DNA of 64,000 bases from Hungatella hathewayi (GTDB lineage: Bacteria > Bacillota > Clostridia > Lachnospirales > Lachnospiraceae), in NCBI GenBank assembly GCA_025149285.1, contig CP102274.1, positions 20,001-84,000 on the forward strand, read 5' to 3'. The notes beneath the pieces were generated by a model. That model did not search any database. It worked only from the letters and a program-made list of their open reading frames with translations, and was not told the DNA's origin. Shown piece after piece: positions 1 to 9,907 of the stretch. The translations under genes were made by a program, and so were the position numbers. Position 1 is the first letter of the stretch. Every line of letters begins with the position of its first letter.

Positions 1-1989
<1,989 letters not shown>

Positions 1990-2083
1990 AGTTGGTTTAG
2001 GAAAAAGAGGAAATAAGAACGGATGAAAAGATATGTACAATGTGTGGTTTTGAGGGTATATGTAAAGCCTTCAATAAAGGTTT

Positions 2084-2157
2084 GGCCTGGTGGCTCAGCT
2101 GGTTAGAGCGCCGCCCTGTCACGGCGGAGGTCGTGGGTTCGAATCCCATCCGGGTCG
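2084..2157 (+). tRNA. tRNA-Asp (anticodon GTC)
   Basis: A full cloverleaf. The acceptor GGCCTGG pairs with CCGGGTC, the discriminator is G (expected for Asp), the anticodon GTC is at 2118-2120 and the T-loop is GGTTCGAATCC. No CCA is encoded. It lies about 95 bp after the 23S end and is the first of seven tRNAs. Confidence 0.97.
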
Positions 2158-2180
2158 TTTAAACAGAATATTTCGTATGT

Positions 2181-2253
2181 GGGATCTTAGCTCAGCTGGG
2201 AGAGCATCTGCCTTACAAGCAGAGGGTCACAGGTTCGAGCCCTGTAGGTCCCA
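2181..2253 (+). tRNA. tRNA-Val (anticodon TAC)
   Basis: The acceptor GGGATCT pairs with AGGTCCC and the discriminator is A. The anticodon loop CTTACAA gives TAC, and the T-loop is GGTTCGAGCC. No CCA is encoded. Second tRNA of the rRNA-linked cluster. Confidence 0.97.
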
Positions 2254-2283
2254 TTCATTATGTAAAGTCCGAATGAGTAATTC

Positions 2284-2356
2284 GCCGATGTGGCTCAATT
2301 GGCAGAGCAGCTGATTTGTAATCAGCAGGTTATCGGTTCGAGTCCGATCATCGGCT
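2284..2356 (+). tRNA. tRNA-Thr (anticodon TGT)
   Basis: The acceptor GCCGATG pairs with CATCGGC and the discriminator is T, as is usual for Thr. The anticodon loop TTTGTAA gives TGT. No CCA is encoded. Confidence 0.97.
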
Positions 2357-2392
2357 TGCATGAGTCAAATAAAACTAAATAGTAAATAATAT

Positions 2393-2474
2393 GGATGGTT
2401 TCCCGAGTGGCCAAAGGGGACAGACTGTAAATCTGCTGCAAATTGCTTCGGTGGTTCGAATCCACCACCATCCA
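2393..2474 (+). tRNA. tRNA-Tyr (anticodon GTA)
   Basis: An 82-nt type II tRNA with a long variable arm. The acceptor GGATGGT pairs with ACCATCC, the discriminator is A, and the anticodon loop CTGTAAA gives GTA. The long variable arm fits bacterial tRNA-Tyr. Confidence 0.95.
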
Positions 2475-2520
2475 CTAGATATACTTCTAATAAAGGAGTA
2501 TGTCGAATATAATTTAATAA

Positions 2521-2594
<74 letters not shown>

Positions 2595-2633
2595 TTTTTT
2601 GTGAGAACTTTAAGTGTACTTACAGATGGACAT

Positions 2634-2706
<73 letters not shown>

Positions 2707-2710
2707 TTAT

Positions 2711-2783
2711 GGGATACTAGCTCAGGTGGTAGAGCACTTGACTTTTAATCAAGTTGTCCGGGGTTCGAGTCCCCGGTGTCTCA
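2711..2783 (+). tRNA. tRNA-Lys (anticodon TTT)
   Basis: The acceptor GGGATAC pairs with GTGTCTC, with G-T wobbles. The discriminator is A and the anticodon loop CTTTTAA gives TTT. It starts 4 bp after tRNA-Phe and is the last tRNA before the terminator. Confidence 0.97.
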
Positions 2784-2792
2784 GTAAAATGA

Positions 2793-2826
2793 AGCCTTGA
2801 AACATAAATTGTTTCAAGGCTTTTTA
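2793..2826 (+). terminator. Rho-independent terminator of the rRNA-tRNA transcript
   Basis: A perfect 11-bp stem (AGCCTTGAAAC, 2793-2803, with GTTTCAAGGCT, 2811-2821), a 7-nt loop and a T-run. It sits 9 bp after tRNA-Lys and ends the 23S-tRNA unit. Confidence 0.93.
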
Positions 2827-2896
2827 TTATCGGTTTGTTGCATTTTACGATATATATATATAACGTCTTATGAGAGTGTGAAAAGGAGGACTGTCA

Positions 2897-4036
2897 ATGG
2901 AAGACAAGTACCAGGCTGAAATTAAAAAGAAACTGGCCGAGAGCGTGAACCGTGCATGGAAGATTATCAGTGTTTTCGTAATGGCGTTTCAATTTCTGAT
3001 GCTGATACTGATGGCAGTCAAGCCGGGAGGACCGTTTAAGACGCAGAGGAGGACTGTTTACTGCTTTCTCTATTTGGTTTTGCTTTTGGTTACGGGAATT
3101 GCCATGATTCTGAACCAGAGATTTTGGAAGAGGGAAAATAAAAATTACCATCGTTATCTTAATGCGGAAATAGTTTATGCAGCGTTTATCTGTTTTTGGG
3201 GATGCTGCGTTACCCTGAATGATCAGCTGGGGGGCAATGATTTAAGTGTATTTACATATACGATGCTGTCTGTGGCGGCACTCGGTTTTTTAGAGCCGGT
3301 GAAGGCAGTAGTTATTTTTATGTCGGCGTTTGTTTTTCTGAACTTATGTCTTCCGGGAATTCAGACTATTGAGAATAACATGTTCAGTAATATTATAAAC
3401 AGCTTTTCCATAGCGGGCATTTCTACGGCAATTTCTTATACGCTTTACAGAAATAAGGTGATCGTTACGAAACAGGAAATGACGATTCGAAAGCAGTATG
3501 AGGAGATTACCAGGGTAAATGAAATTTTAAGCCGTCAGGCTATGGTTGATGAATTGACAGAGATGAATAACCGAAGATACATGGAATGGTTTATCGGTGA
3601 AAAAATTAAGATTCTGGAGGAGAAAACCGGTACAATTTCCTGCATGATGCTGGATATCGATTATTTCAAGCAGTTTAACGATCGGTATGGCCATATTTCA
3701 GGTGATATATGTCTGAAAAAGATTGCCGAGATGATTCGGGAATGCTGTCAGGATCAAAATGTGGCAGCGATCCGGTATGGTGGAGAGGAATTTTTTATCT
3801 GTCTGTTTCAGTGGAATCAGGATGAGGCAGTAGAGATGGCGGAGAAAATAAGAAAGAGAATTGCAGAATGCCGCTTTAAAATCAATGAAGAAGAAGGAGC
3901 GGTTACGATCAGCATTGGTGTGTATACATGGCATGGTGAAGGGAAGGTGCAGATGGACGATCTGATTCGTTTATCAGATAAGGCATTGTACCAGGCTAAG
4001 AAAAATGGAAGGAACAGAGTGGAGGTATTGTCATAA
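2897..4036 (+). CDS. Membrane-anchored diguanylate cyclase (GGDEF domain)
   Basis: Makes cyclic di-GMP from two GTP at the membrane. Residues about 20-195 hold five or six hydrophobic segments; the GGDEF domain follows, starting with a D-x-LT motif near residue 217 (DELTEMNNRR). The active site is GGEEF at 295-299, so the enzyme should be catalytically competent. No RxxD inhibitory site is found five residues before the GG, so feedback inhibition by product is probably absent. The start is well supported: AAGGAGG at 2883-2889, seven bases before ATG. It lies alone between the tRNA terminator and a convergent LacI gene. The signal sensed by the membrane part is unknown. Confidence 0.9.
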   Translation: MEDKYQAEIKKKLAESVNRAWKIISVFVMAFQFLMLILMAVKPGGPFKTQRRTVYCFLYLVLLLVTGIAMILNQRFWKRENKNYHRYLNAEIVYAAFICFWGCCVTLNDQLGGNDLSVFTYTMLSVAALGFLEPVKAVVIFMSAFVFLNLCLPGIQTIENNMFSNIINSFSIAGISTAISYTLYRNKVIVTKQEMTIRKQYEEITRVNEILSRQAMVDELTEMNNRRYMEWFIGEKIKILEEKTGTISCMMLDIDYFKQFNDRYGHISGDICLKKIAEMIRECCQDQNVAAIRYGGEEFFICLFQWNQDEAVEMAEKIRKRIAECRFKINEEEGAVTISIGVYTWHGEGKVQMDDLIRLSDKALYQAKKNGRNRVEVLS

Positions 4037-4037
4037 A

Positions 4038-4085
4038 AGATGAGCCAGAGAACCGGATTATCGGTTTTTTGGCTCATCTTCTTTT
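4038..4085. terminator. Bidirectional terminator between GGDEF and lacI genes
   Basis: AAGATGAGCCA (4038-4048) pairs with TGGCTCATCTT (4070-4080), with an inner ACCG/CGGT stem and T-rich flanks on both strands. The right arm overlaps the last codons of the convergent LacI-family gene, so a coding sequence doubles as a terminator arm. Confidence 0.8.
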
Positions 4086-5110
4086 TCTGTGGTTTCGCGT
4101 CGGATTAAAATGGGAGTGATTGTTTTATGGACCGGTTCCTTCAGGGGAGCCGGTTTTCGCTTTTTACGCTCATTCATCTGGCTGACAAGGAGACTTACTG
4201 CTTCGTTGGCAATAAGGTCAATCTGCTGTCCTATTGTACTGATCGGGATAACCGCTTCCCGGGCAACCGGGGAGTCATCAAAACCAATGATGTAATAGTC
4301 ATCGGGCAGCCTGCCGTATTTGCGGACGATTAAATTTAACAGGATATTGGCATGGGTATCGTTGAATACAAAGATTCCTTTTCGCATTCCGGTATAGCTT
4401 GTCTCCAGCTCTTCTAATATGTCTTTTAAATACTGAAGAGAGGAATCATAGGTATTCTCTGTTCTGTGGCAGAAAATTTTATGGTTCATATTGTTTTCTC
4501 TGCAGAAATCCATAAATCCTTGAATTCTTCCATAGGCTGGAATATTCTCTGCAGTGGGCGTATTGATATGGATCAGTATGTCGCAGTGATGTCTGGCCAG
4601 AAGACTGGTGGCCTGGATGGCCCCCATATAATTATCGGTATTGATACTGGAGACGTACTGATCTTCCCGTTCAATGGTGACAATGGGAATCTGAAGATCT
4701 GCCAGCTCCCGGGAGGACAGCGTGTGGCTCAGGACAATGAGTCCCTCTATCTTATAGGCCAGAAGTTCCTGAATATATTGACGTTCCGTTTCAGCATTCT
4801 CATGGCCGATGAATACCAGAAATTTATATCCGTACGTCTCGTATGTAGAAAGAATCTGATTCAGCATTTCGGAGTAGTAATGCAGATAAAGATTAGGTAT
4901 CAGAATACCGACAAATTCTGTCTTGCCGTTGGCAAGGATGCGGGCGACCTTGTTTTCTTTATAGTTAAGCTTTACCAGAGCGTCGGATATAATCTGCTGG
5001 TTCTCCAGCGTGAGAGAGTCCGGATTATTAAAGTATCTGGATATCGTTGTTTTGGAAAAATGAGTGTATTGTGCAATATCGTCGAAGGTTATATTCTTTT
5101 TCTGTGCCAT
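4058..5110 (-). CDS. LacI-family transcriptional regulator of the GH32/GH13 sugar operon
   Basis: A 350-aa repressor. The N-terminal LacI helix-turn-helix is ITFDDIAQYTHFSKTTISRY, followed by a hinge and a periplasmic-binding-protein-like sugar sensor from about residue 60. The start at 5110 (MAQKKN) has AAGAGG about 10 bases upstream; a longer frame reaching 5182 would run through the promoter and lacks a ribosome site. It is divergent from the binding protein at 5388. Near-identical AACCGGTT palindromes lie next to both promoters, so it very probably represses the operon and itself. The inducer is inferred to be sucrose or a fructo-oligosaccharide from the enzymes it faces. Confidence 0.9.
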   Translation of the reverse strand: MAQKKNITFDDIAQYTHFSKTTISRYFNNPDSLTLENQQIISDALVKLNYKENKVARILANGKTEFVGILIPNLYLHYYSEMLNQILSTYETYGYKFLVFIGHENAETERQYIQELLAYKIEGLIVLSHTLSSRELADLQIPIVTIEREDQYVSSINTDNYMGAIQATSLLARHHCDILIHINTPTAENIPAYGRIQGFMDFCRENNMNHKIFCHRTENTYDSSLQYLKDILEELETSYTGMRKGIFVFNDTHANILLNLIVRKYGRLPDDYYIIGFDDSPVAREAVIPISTIGQQIDLIANEAVSLLVSQMNERKKRKPAPLKEPVHKTITPILIRRETTEKEDEPKNR

Positions 5111-5153
5111 CCTGATGCCTCTTTTCAATTTGTAAGGTGTATGTTCCGCTTTT

Positions 5154-5206
5154 AGTATAGCAAAAATAGAATAATGGTTCAAGAGTAATCGGTTAAGTAA
5201 CCGGTT
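5154..5206 (-). promoter_or_regulatory. lacI promoter and upstream operator O1
   Basis: On the minus strand, TTGAAC (5177-5182) and TATACT (5154-5159) are 17 bp apart. Just upstream, 5187-5206 reads AATCGGTTAAGTAACCGGTT, two copies of the same half-sites as the operon-side operator. This suggests the repressor binds at its own promoter. Confidence 0.75.
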
Positions 5207-5269
5207 TTGTTAAGATCATACAAATTATAAGGCTGTAAATAGGCAAATTCACGAAAAGTCATTTGATTA

Positions 5270-5333
5270 TTGACATAATGACGAAAGAGATGTTATGATT
5301 AAAACATAAAGTAACCGGTTACTTAACCGGTTA
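5270..5333 (+). promoter_or_regulatory. Sugar operon promoter with LacI-type operator pair O2
   Basis: TTGACA (5270-5275), an 18-bp spacer, then TATGAT (5294-5299). Ten bases on lies a perfect 16-bp palindrome AAGTAACCGGTTACTT (5309-5324), overlapped by a second palindrome TTAACCGGTTA (5323-5333). The position over the transcription start is that of a repressor site. Confidence 0.82.
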
Positions 5334-5387
5334 TATAGAGAGCGACATTGGATGGTATAAGAGAACAGTGATAAAGGAGGAATGAGG

Positions 5388-6764
5388 ATGATGAAAAGTA
5401 TTGGTACGAAGGCCATTAAAGTTATGGTTCTGATGGCGGCAGCGGTCCTGATGCTGACAGGATGCAGATTTGGGTTTGCCAGCGATCCGGATGATCCGAA
5501 CGAGGTGGTACAGGAAGAGCCGATTGATACGTCGGTGGATACGTTTGAGTATGATGCTTCTCTTTCCGGTACGAAGATTACGCTTTTGAATTCCAAGGCG
5601 GAGATTCAGGTGGCCTTGACGAAGATGGCGGAGGAGTATGAGAAAAAATCGGGAGTACATGTGGAGGTCATGCCGGTTACGGATGGGGACTCTCCTTATA
5701 CCAGGGTGGTCAGTATGTACAATTCAGGAACGCCGCCTACTATGGCTATTCTTGATACCACTGATGTCATTGCTCTGGCGGAGGAAAAAGCGGTTGATCT
5801 GACGGGAGAGCCCTGGACCGCTGAGGCGGAGGATTATCTGACAGAGGTAAACGGAAAGATATATAGCTTCCCGCTCTGTATTGAGGGACGGGGACTTATT
5901 TATAATCGTTCGGTGATTGAAGAAACACTGGGCAGGGAATTCGATCCTTTATCTGTTACGACCCTGGATGAGTTTACGGCACTTCTGGATCAGCTGACGG
6001 AGGCGGGCATGAAACGTCCTGTATCTGTGGCAAAGGAAGACTGGTCTCTGGGAGCGCACCAGCTTCAGTACATTTACGAGACGTATAATGGAACTTCTGA
6101 GGGAGCGCAGGAGGTTATCGAGAAGATTAAGGAAGGGACACTGGATTTAAATTCTTATGACCGCATGAATCAGTTTTTAAATATGTTTGATGTCTTAAGG
6201 GAGTATAACGTGGCAAAAAAAGATCCGCTAGGGGCCGATTATGATGAGATGGCTATTGATCTGGTGGATGGAAAGACTGCTTTCTGGTTTAATGGCAACT
6301 GGGCATGGCCCAATCTTTCGGAGGCCGGTGCGGAGAATTCAGATGAGTATGGCTTCCTTCCATACTTTTTGAATCATGATCCAGGGGATTTTGCCAATCA
6401 GCAGATCCAGGCGTCTCCGTCTAAACAGATTATGATAGATGGACGGATTGTCTCAGATCAGGAGAGGGCGGCGGCCAGGGAGTTTTTAAACTGGATTGTA
6501 TTTAGTGAGATCGGTCAGCAGATGATTGTAAAGACGTGTAATCTGATCCCGCCATTTCAGAATAATCCTTACGAGCCTGCGGATCCGCTGAGTCGGGATA
6601 TCTACAACCGGGTCCATGAAGAGAGAGCATTTAACGCATCTGCGATCGTTCCAAATGACCACTGGGCGGTTCTGGGAGCATCCATGCAGAAGTATCTGGC
6701 GGGCAGGAGCAGCCGGGAAGAATTGATTCAGTCGATCGAGAACTATTGGGAAGAACAGAGATAG
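5388..6764 (+). CDS. ABC sugar transporter substrate-binding lipoprotein
   Basis: A family 1 extracellular solute-binding protein, 458 aa. The signal peptide ends in the lipobox LTGC, so it is lipid-anchored outside the membrane. AAGGAGG at 5374-5380 is 7 bases before ATG 5388; an in-frame ATG at 5382 is too close to it, and ATG 5391 is possible. It is the first gene of an operon with two permeases, GH32 and GH13. No ATP-binding subunit is encoded here, as is common for these systems, which share an MsmK-like ATPase. The substrate is inferred to be sucrose or a small fructoside. Confidence 0.9.
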   Translation: MMKSIGTKAIKVMVLMAAAVLMLTGCRFGFASDPDDPNEVVQEEPIDTSVDTFEYDASLSGTKITLLNSKAEIQVALTKMAEEYEKKSGVHVEVMPVTDGDSPYTRVVSMYNSGTPPTMAILDTTDVIALAEEKAVDLTGEPWTAEAEDYLTEVNGKIYSFPLCIEGRGLIYNRSVIEETLGREFDPLSVTTLDEFTALLDQLTEAGMKRPVSVAKEDWSLGAHQLQYIYETYNGTSEGAQEVIEKIKEGTLDLNSYDRMNQFLNMFDVLREYNVAKKDPLGADYDEMAIDLVDGKTAFWFNGNWAWPNLSEAGAENSDEYGFLPYFLNHDPGDFANQQIQASPSKQIMIDGRIVSDQERAAAREFLNWIVFSEIGQQMIVKTCNLIPPFQNNPYEPADPLSRDIYNRVHEERAFNASAIVPNDHWAVLGASMQKYLAGRSSREELIQSIENYWEEQR

Positions 6765-6780
6765 GAGAGAGGTGTCCAGG

Positions 6781-7653
6781 ATGAAATCAAAGAGTAAAGG
6801 GAAAGATTTCTGTATTTTTGCATTGCCCGGATTATTCTGTTTTTTTGCAGTCGTGATTGTTCCGTTTATCTACGGTGTCTATTTGACAATGACGGACTGG
6901 AACGGCGTTTCGGATGTGAAAAATTTTATCGGTCTGCAAAATTTTGCCGGGGTTATGAAGGACGGACAGTTCTGGTCATCTCTGCTCCTGACCTTTAAGT
7001 ATGTGATCGTAGTGGTAGTGTTTGTAAATGTGCTGGCGTTTATGATCGCCTATCTGCTGACCAGAGGGATTAAGGGACAGAACTTTTTCCGGGCCGGATT
7101 TTTTACACCGAATCTGATCGGAGGCATCGTTCTGGGGTATATCTGGCAGTTCGTATTTTCAAGAGTCTTTGTGGGAATCGGTGATGCTACGGGCTGGGGG
7201 CTGTTTGAGGCGTCGTGGCTGTCAGAACCGACGAAGGCATTTATCGCACTGGTGATTGTTACGGTGTGGCAGCTGTCCGGGTATATGATTCTGATCTATG
7301 TGGCCGGATTTATGGGGCTGAGTGATGATGTGATGGAAGCTGCTACGATTGACGGCGCTTCTGGCTGGACGAAGATGAAGAGTATTATCCTGCCCCTTAT
7401 GATGTCCTCCATTACGATATGCCTGTTTCTGACGCTGTCCAGAGCCTTTATGGTATATGATGTAAACCTTTCTTTAACGGCGGGAGCGCCCTATGGGACG
7501 ACGGAGATGGCGGCCATGCATGTATATGAAAAGGCATTTACATCGAGGAGATTTGGCGTGGGCCAGGCGGAGGCGCTGATTCTGTTCGTGATTGTGGCCT
7601 GTATCAGCGGAATTCAGGTTTATTTAACCAAGAAGAAGGAGGTGGAAGCATAA
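6781..7653 (+). CDS. ABC sugar transporter permease, MalF/UgpA type
   Basis: A 290-aa inner-membrane subunit with six hydrophobic segments and the cytoplasmic EAA loop EAATIDGASGWTKMKSIILP near residue 190, which docks on the ATPase. The start at ATG 6781 fits the upstream GGAGAGAGG better than an in-frame GTG at 6772. Its stop overlaps the next permease start by one base. Confidence 0.92.
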   Translation: MKSKSKGKDFCIFALPGLFCFFAVVIVPFIYGVYLTMTDWNGVSDVKNFIGLQNFAGVMKDGQFWSSLLLTFKYVIVVVVFVNVLAFMIAYLLTRGIKGQNFFRAGFFTPNLIGGIVLGYIWQFVFSRVFVGIGDATGWGLFEASWLSEPTKAFIALVIVTVWQLSGYMILIYVAGFMGLSDDVMEAATIDGASGWTKMKSIILPLMMSSITICLFLTLSRAFMVYDVNLSLTAGAPYGTTEMAAMHVYEKAFTSRRFGVGQAEALILFVIVACISGIQVYLTKKKEVEA

Positions 7654-8516
7654 TGGCAGGAGAGAAGGCAGGAAGCGGTAAGAAGAGAAAAAAATCAGAT
7701 CTTGTGGCTACAGCAGGATTGATTGTTATATTTATTCTTTACATGTTCCCATTCTACATGGTGGTGATCAATTCCCTGAAACAGAAACGGGATATTATCA
7801 AGAGCCCATTTTCCTGGCTGTATACGATTAAAGGGCTGTCGTTTGATAACTTCGTGAAGGCTTTTGTTCAGATGGATTTTTTAAACGCGTTTAAGAATTC
7901 CTTGATTGTAACGGTATTTGCAACGGCACTCGTTACACTTCTGGCGGCTATGCTGGCCTATTATATTGTGCGGAATAATAATGCGGTTTCCAGGATTGCC
8001 TTTGTTTTGATGGTGGCTTCTATGATTATTCCGTTCCAGGCGATTATGATTCCTCTGGTGAGTATCTATGGCGGCAAGCTGAATGTGCTGAACCACAGAA
8101 GCACGCTGGTGTTTATGCATACGGGTTTTTCCATGGCAATGTCTGTGTTTATGTTCCATGGATTTATTAAGGGAAATGTTCCGGTTGCACTGGAGGAGGC
8201 CGCTAATATTGATGGCTGTACCCATGCTCAGACATTTTTCCGAATTGTTTTTCCACTGCTGAAACCGATTATTTCCACAATGGTAATCTTAAATTCACTG
8301 GCGTTCTGGAATGATTTTCTGTTGCCGTCGCTGGTGCTGTCGGATAAGAAGCTGCTGACTCTGCCTCTTTCCACATACAGCTTTTACGGCACGTATTCGG
8401 CAGATTACGGGACGATCATGGCTGGGCTGCTGTTGTGTGTGGTACCGGTGTTAATCCTGTATATCGCCCTTCAGAAGCAGATTATCAGCGGTGTGGTGGC
8501 CGGAGCGGTAAAATAA
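7653..8516 (+). CDS. ABC sugar transporter permease, MalG/UgpE type
   Basis: A 287-aa partner permease with six membrane segments and the EAA loop EEAANIDGCTHAQTFFRIVF near residue 180. The ATG sits inside the previous stop (TAATG), with AAGGAGG upstream, so the two are translationally coupled. It forms the transmembrane channel with the preceding permease. Confidence 0.92.
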   Translation: MAGEKAGSGKKRKKSDLVATAGLIVIFILYMFPFYMVVINSLKQKRDIIKSPFSWLYTIKGLSFDNFVKAFVQMDFLNAFKNSLIVTVFATALVTLLAAMLAYYIVRNNNAVSRIAFVLMVASMIIPFQAIMIPLVSIYGGKLNVLNHRSTLVFMHTGFSMAMSVFMFHGFIKGNVPVALEEAANIDGCTHAQTFFRIVFPLLKPIISTMVILNSLAFWNDFLLPSLVLSDKKLLTLPLSTYSFYGTYSADYGTIMAGLLLCVVPVLILYIALQKQIISGVVAGAVK

Positions 8517-8586
8517 GCCGGGAGAGACGGGGCCTGCGTCGGAACACAGTCCGGCGCAGTAATGACAGAAGGAGAGGCTGCATACG

Positions 8587-9906
8587 ATGACTGAAAATAC
8601 AATACATATAAAAGCGCCGGGATGCTGGATGAATGATCCCAATGGATTTATTTATTACAGGGGAAAGTACCATATGTTTTACCAGTGTTTTCCTTTTGAT
8701 ACTAGATGGGGAAGAATGCACTGGGGGCACGCGGTGAGCGAGGATCTGGTGCACTGGGAGCATAAGGGAATCGCATTGTTTCCGAGCAAACACGGGGACC
8801 GGGACGGATGCTTTTCCGGAAGCGCGGTGGAGCATGAGGGAAAGCTGTATTTGTACTATACCGGCGTCCGTTATCTGGAAGAGGATCCGGAGGATACGAA
8901 TCTCTGCCTGAATGAGAAGTTTATCTCGGCACAGATGATGATTACGTCGGAGGATGGCGTTCATTTTGACAATATAAGGGATAAAAGAGAGATCATCGCA
9001 CCTTTGGAGGACAGGGAAAGGGGAGACGCTGCCCATACGAGGGATCCCAAGGTATGGCGGGGATCAGATGCCTGGTATATGGTTTTGGGAACCCATGGAA
9101 GCGACTCAAATGGCAGGCTGCTTTTTTACCGCAGTGCCGATCTGGAAAACTGGTCATATGTGAATGCGGTGTCGAAAAGCGGTTTGGGATGGATGTGGGA
9201 ATGCCCTGACTATTATGAGACAAAGGGCGGAAAGGTTCTGTCATTTTCACCTATGGGATTTTTAAAGGATGGGTACCGGGAAGAGAATCAGAATATCTGC
9301 ATGGTGGTGGATTTTGAGGAAGAAAGCTGTACCATGAGGATGCCGGAACAATATCAGTTTCTGGATTATGGCCTGGATCTCTATGCGGCACAGAGTACGG
9401 TGGATGAGGATGGACGGAGAGTGATGGCTGCATGGGTCCGTATGCCGGAAGCAGCGGATGGGGAATGGATCGGTATGATGTGCAGCCCCAGAGTGGCAGA
9501 AGTGGAAGACGGCCATATTTATTTTCGGATGCATCCGGCAGTCAGAGGGGCTTATACCAGGAAAATTGACCGGCCGGATGAGGCTGCCGAAGCAGGGTAT
9601 CTGATTGCAGCGGACTTAGAGGAGGGCGATCGGATTGAGATCGGCGGATACCTGATTTACCGAAAGGGAAACCGGATCTGTACGGACCGAAGCCTGACTG
9701 CGGGAAATGACAGAGATGGCAGAATGCAGTTTGAGACGCCGGAGATTAAAAATGGCGGTCATGTGGAGATTCTGGTGGATGCGAATCTGATTGAGGTTTT
9801 TGTAAATGATGGTGAGTACGTTATTTCAAATGTGGTATATGGAGTTGGAAATGAGATATTGACGGCAAATAAGATAAAGTTATATACAATCAGGGAGACA
9901 GGGTGA
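8587..9906 (+). CDS. Glycoside hydrolase family 32, beta-fructofuranosidase / sucrose hydrolase
   Basis: Hydrolyses sucrose or short fructans in the cytoplasm. It has the GH32 five-bladed propeller signatures: WMNDPNG at residues 14-20 (Asp nucleophile), RDP near 151-153 (transition-state stabiliser) and WECPDYY near 204 (Glu acid/base). A short beta-sandwich follows; at 439 aa it is slightly shorter than typical ScrB/SacA proteins. No signal peptide. Sucrose would arrive unphosphorylated through the ABC importer, so invertase activity is more likely than sucrose-6-phosphate hydrolase. The next gene starts one base after the stop. Confidence 0.9.
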   Translation: MTENTIHIKAPGCWMNDPNGFIYYRGKYHMFYQCFPFDTRWGRMHWGHAVSEDLVHWEHKGIALFPSKHGDRDGCFSGSAVEHEGKLYLYYTGVRYLEEDPEDTNLCLNEKFISAQMMITSEDGVHFDNIRDKREIIAPLEDRERGDAAHTRDPKVWRGSDAWYMVLGTHGSDSNGRLLFYRSADLENWSYVNAVSKSGLGWMWECPDYYETKGGKVLSFSPMGFLKDGYREENQNICMVVDFEEESCTMRMPEQYQFLDYGLDLYAAQSTVDEDGRRVMAAWVRMPEAADGEWIGMMCSPRVAEVEDGHIYFRMHPAVRGAYTRKIDRPDEAAEAGYLIAADLEEGDRIEIGGYLIYRKGNRICTDRSLTAGNDRDGRMQFETPEIKNGGHVEILVDANLIEVFVNDGEYVISNVVYGVGNEILTANKIKLYTIRETG

Positions 9907-9907
9907 A

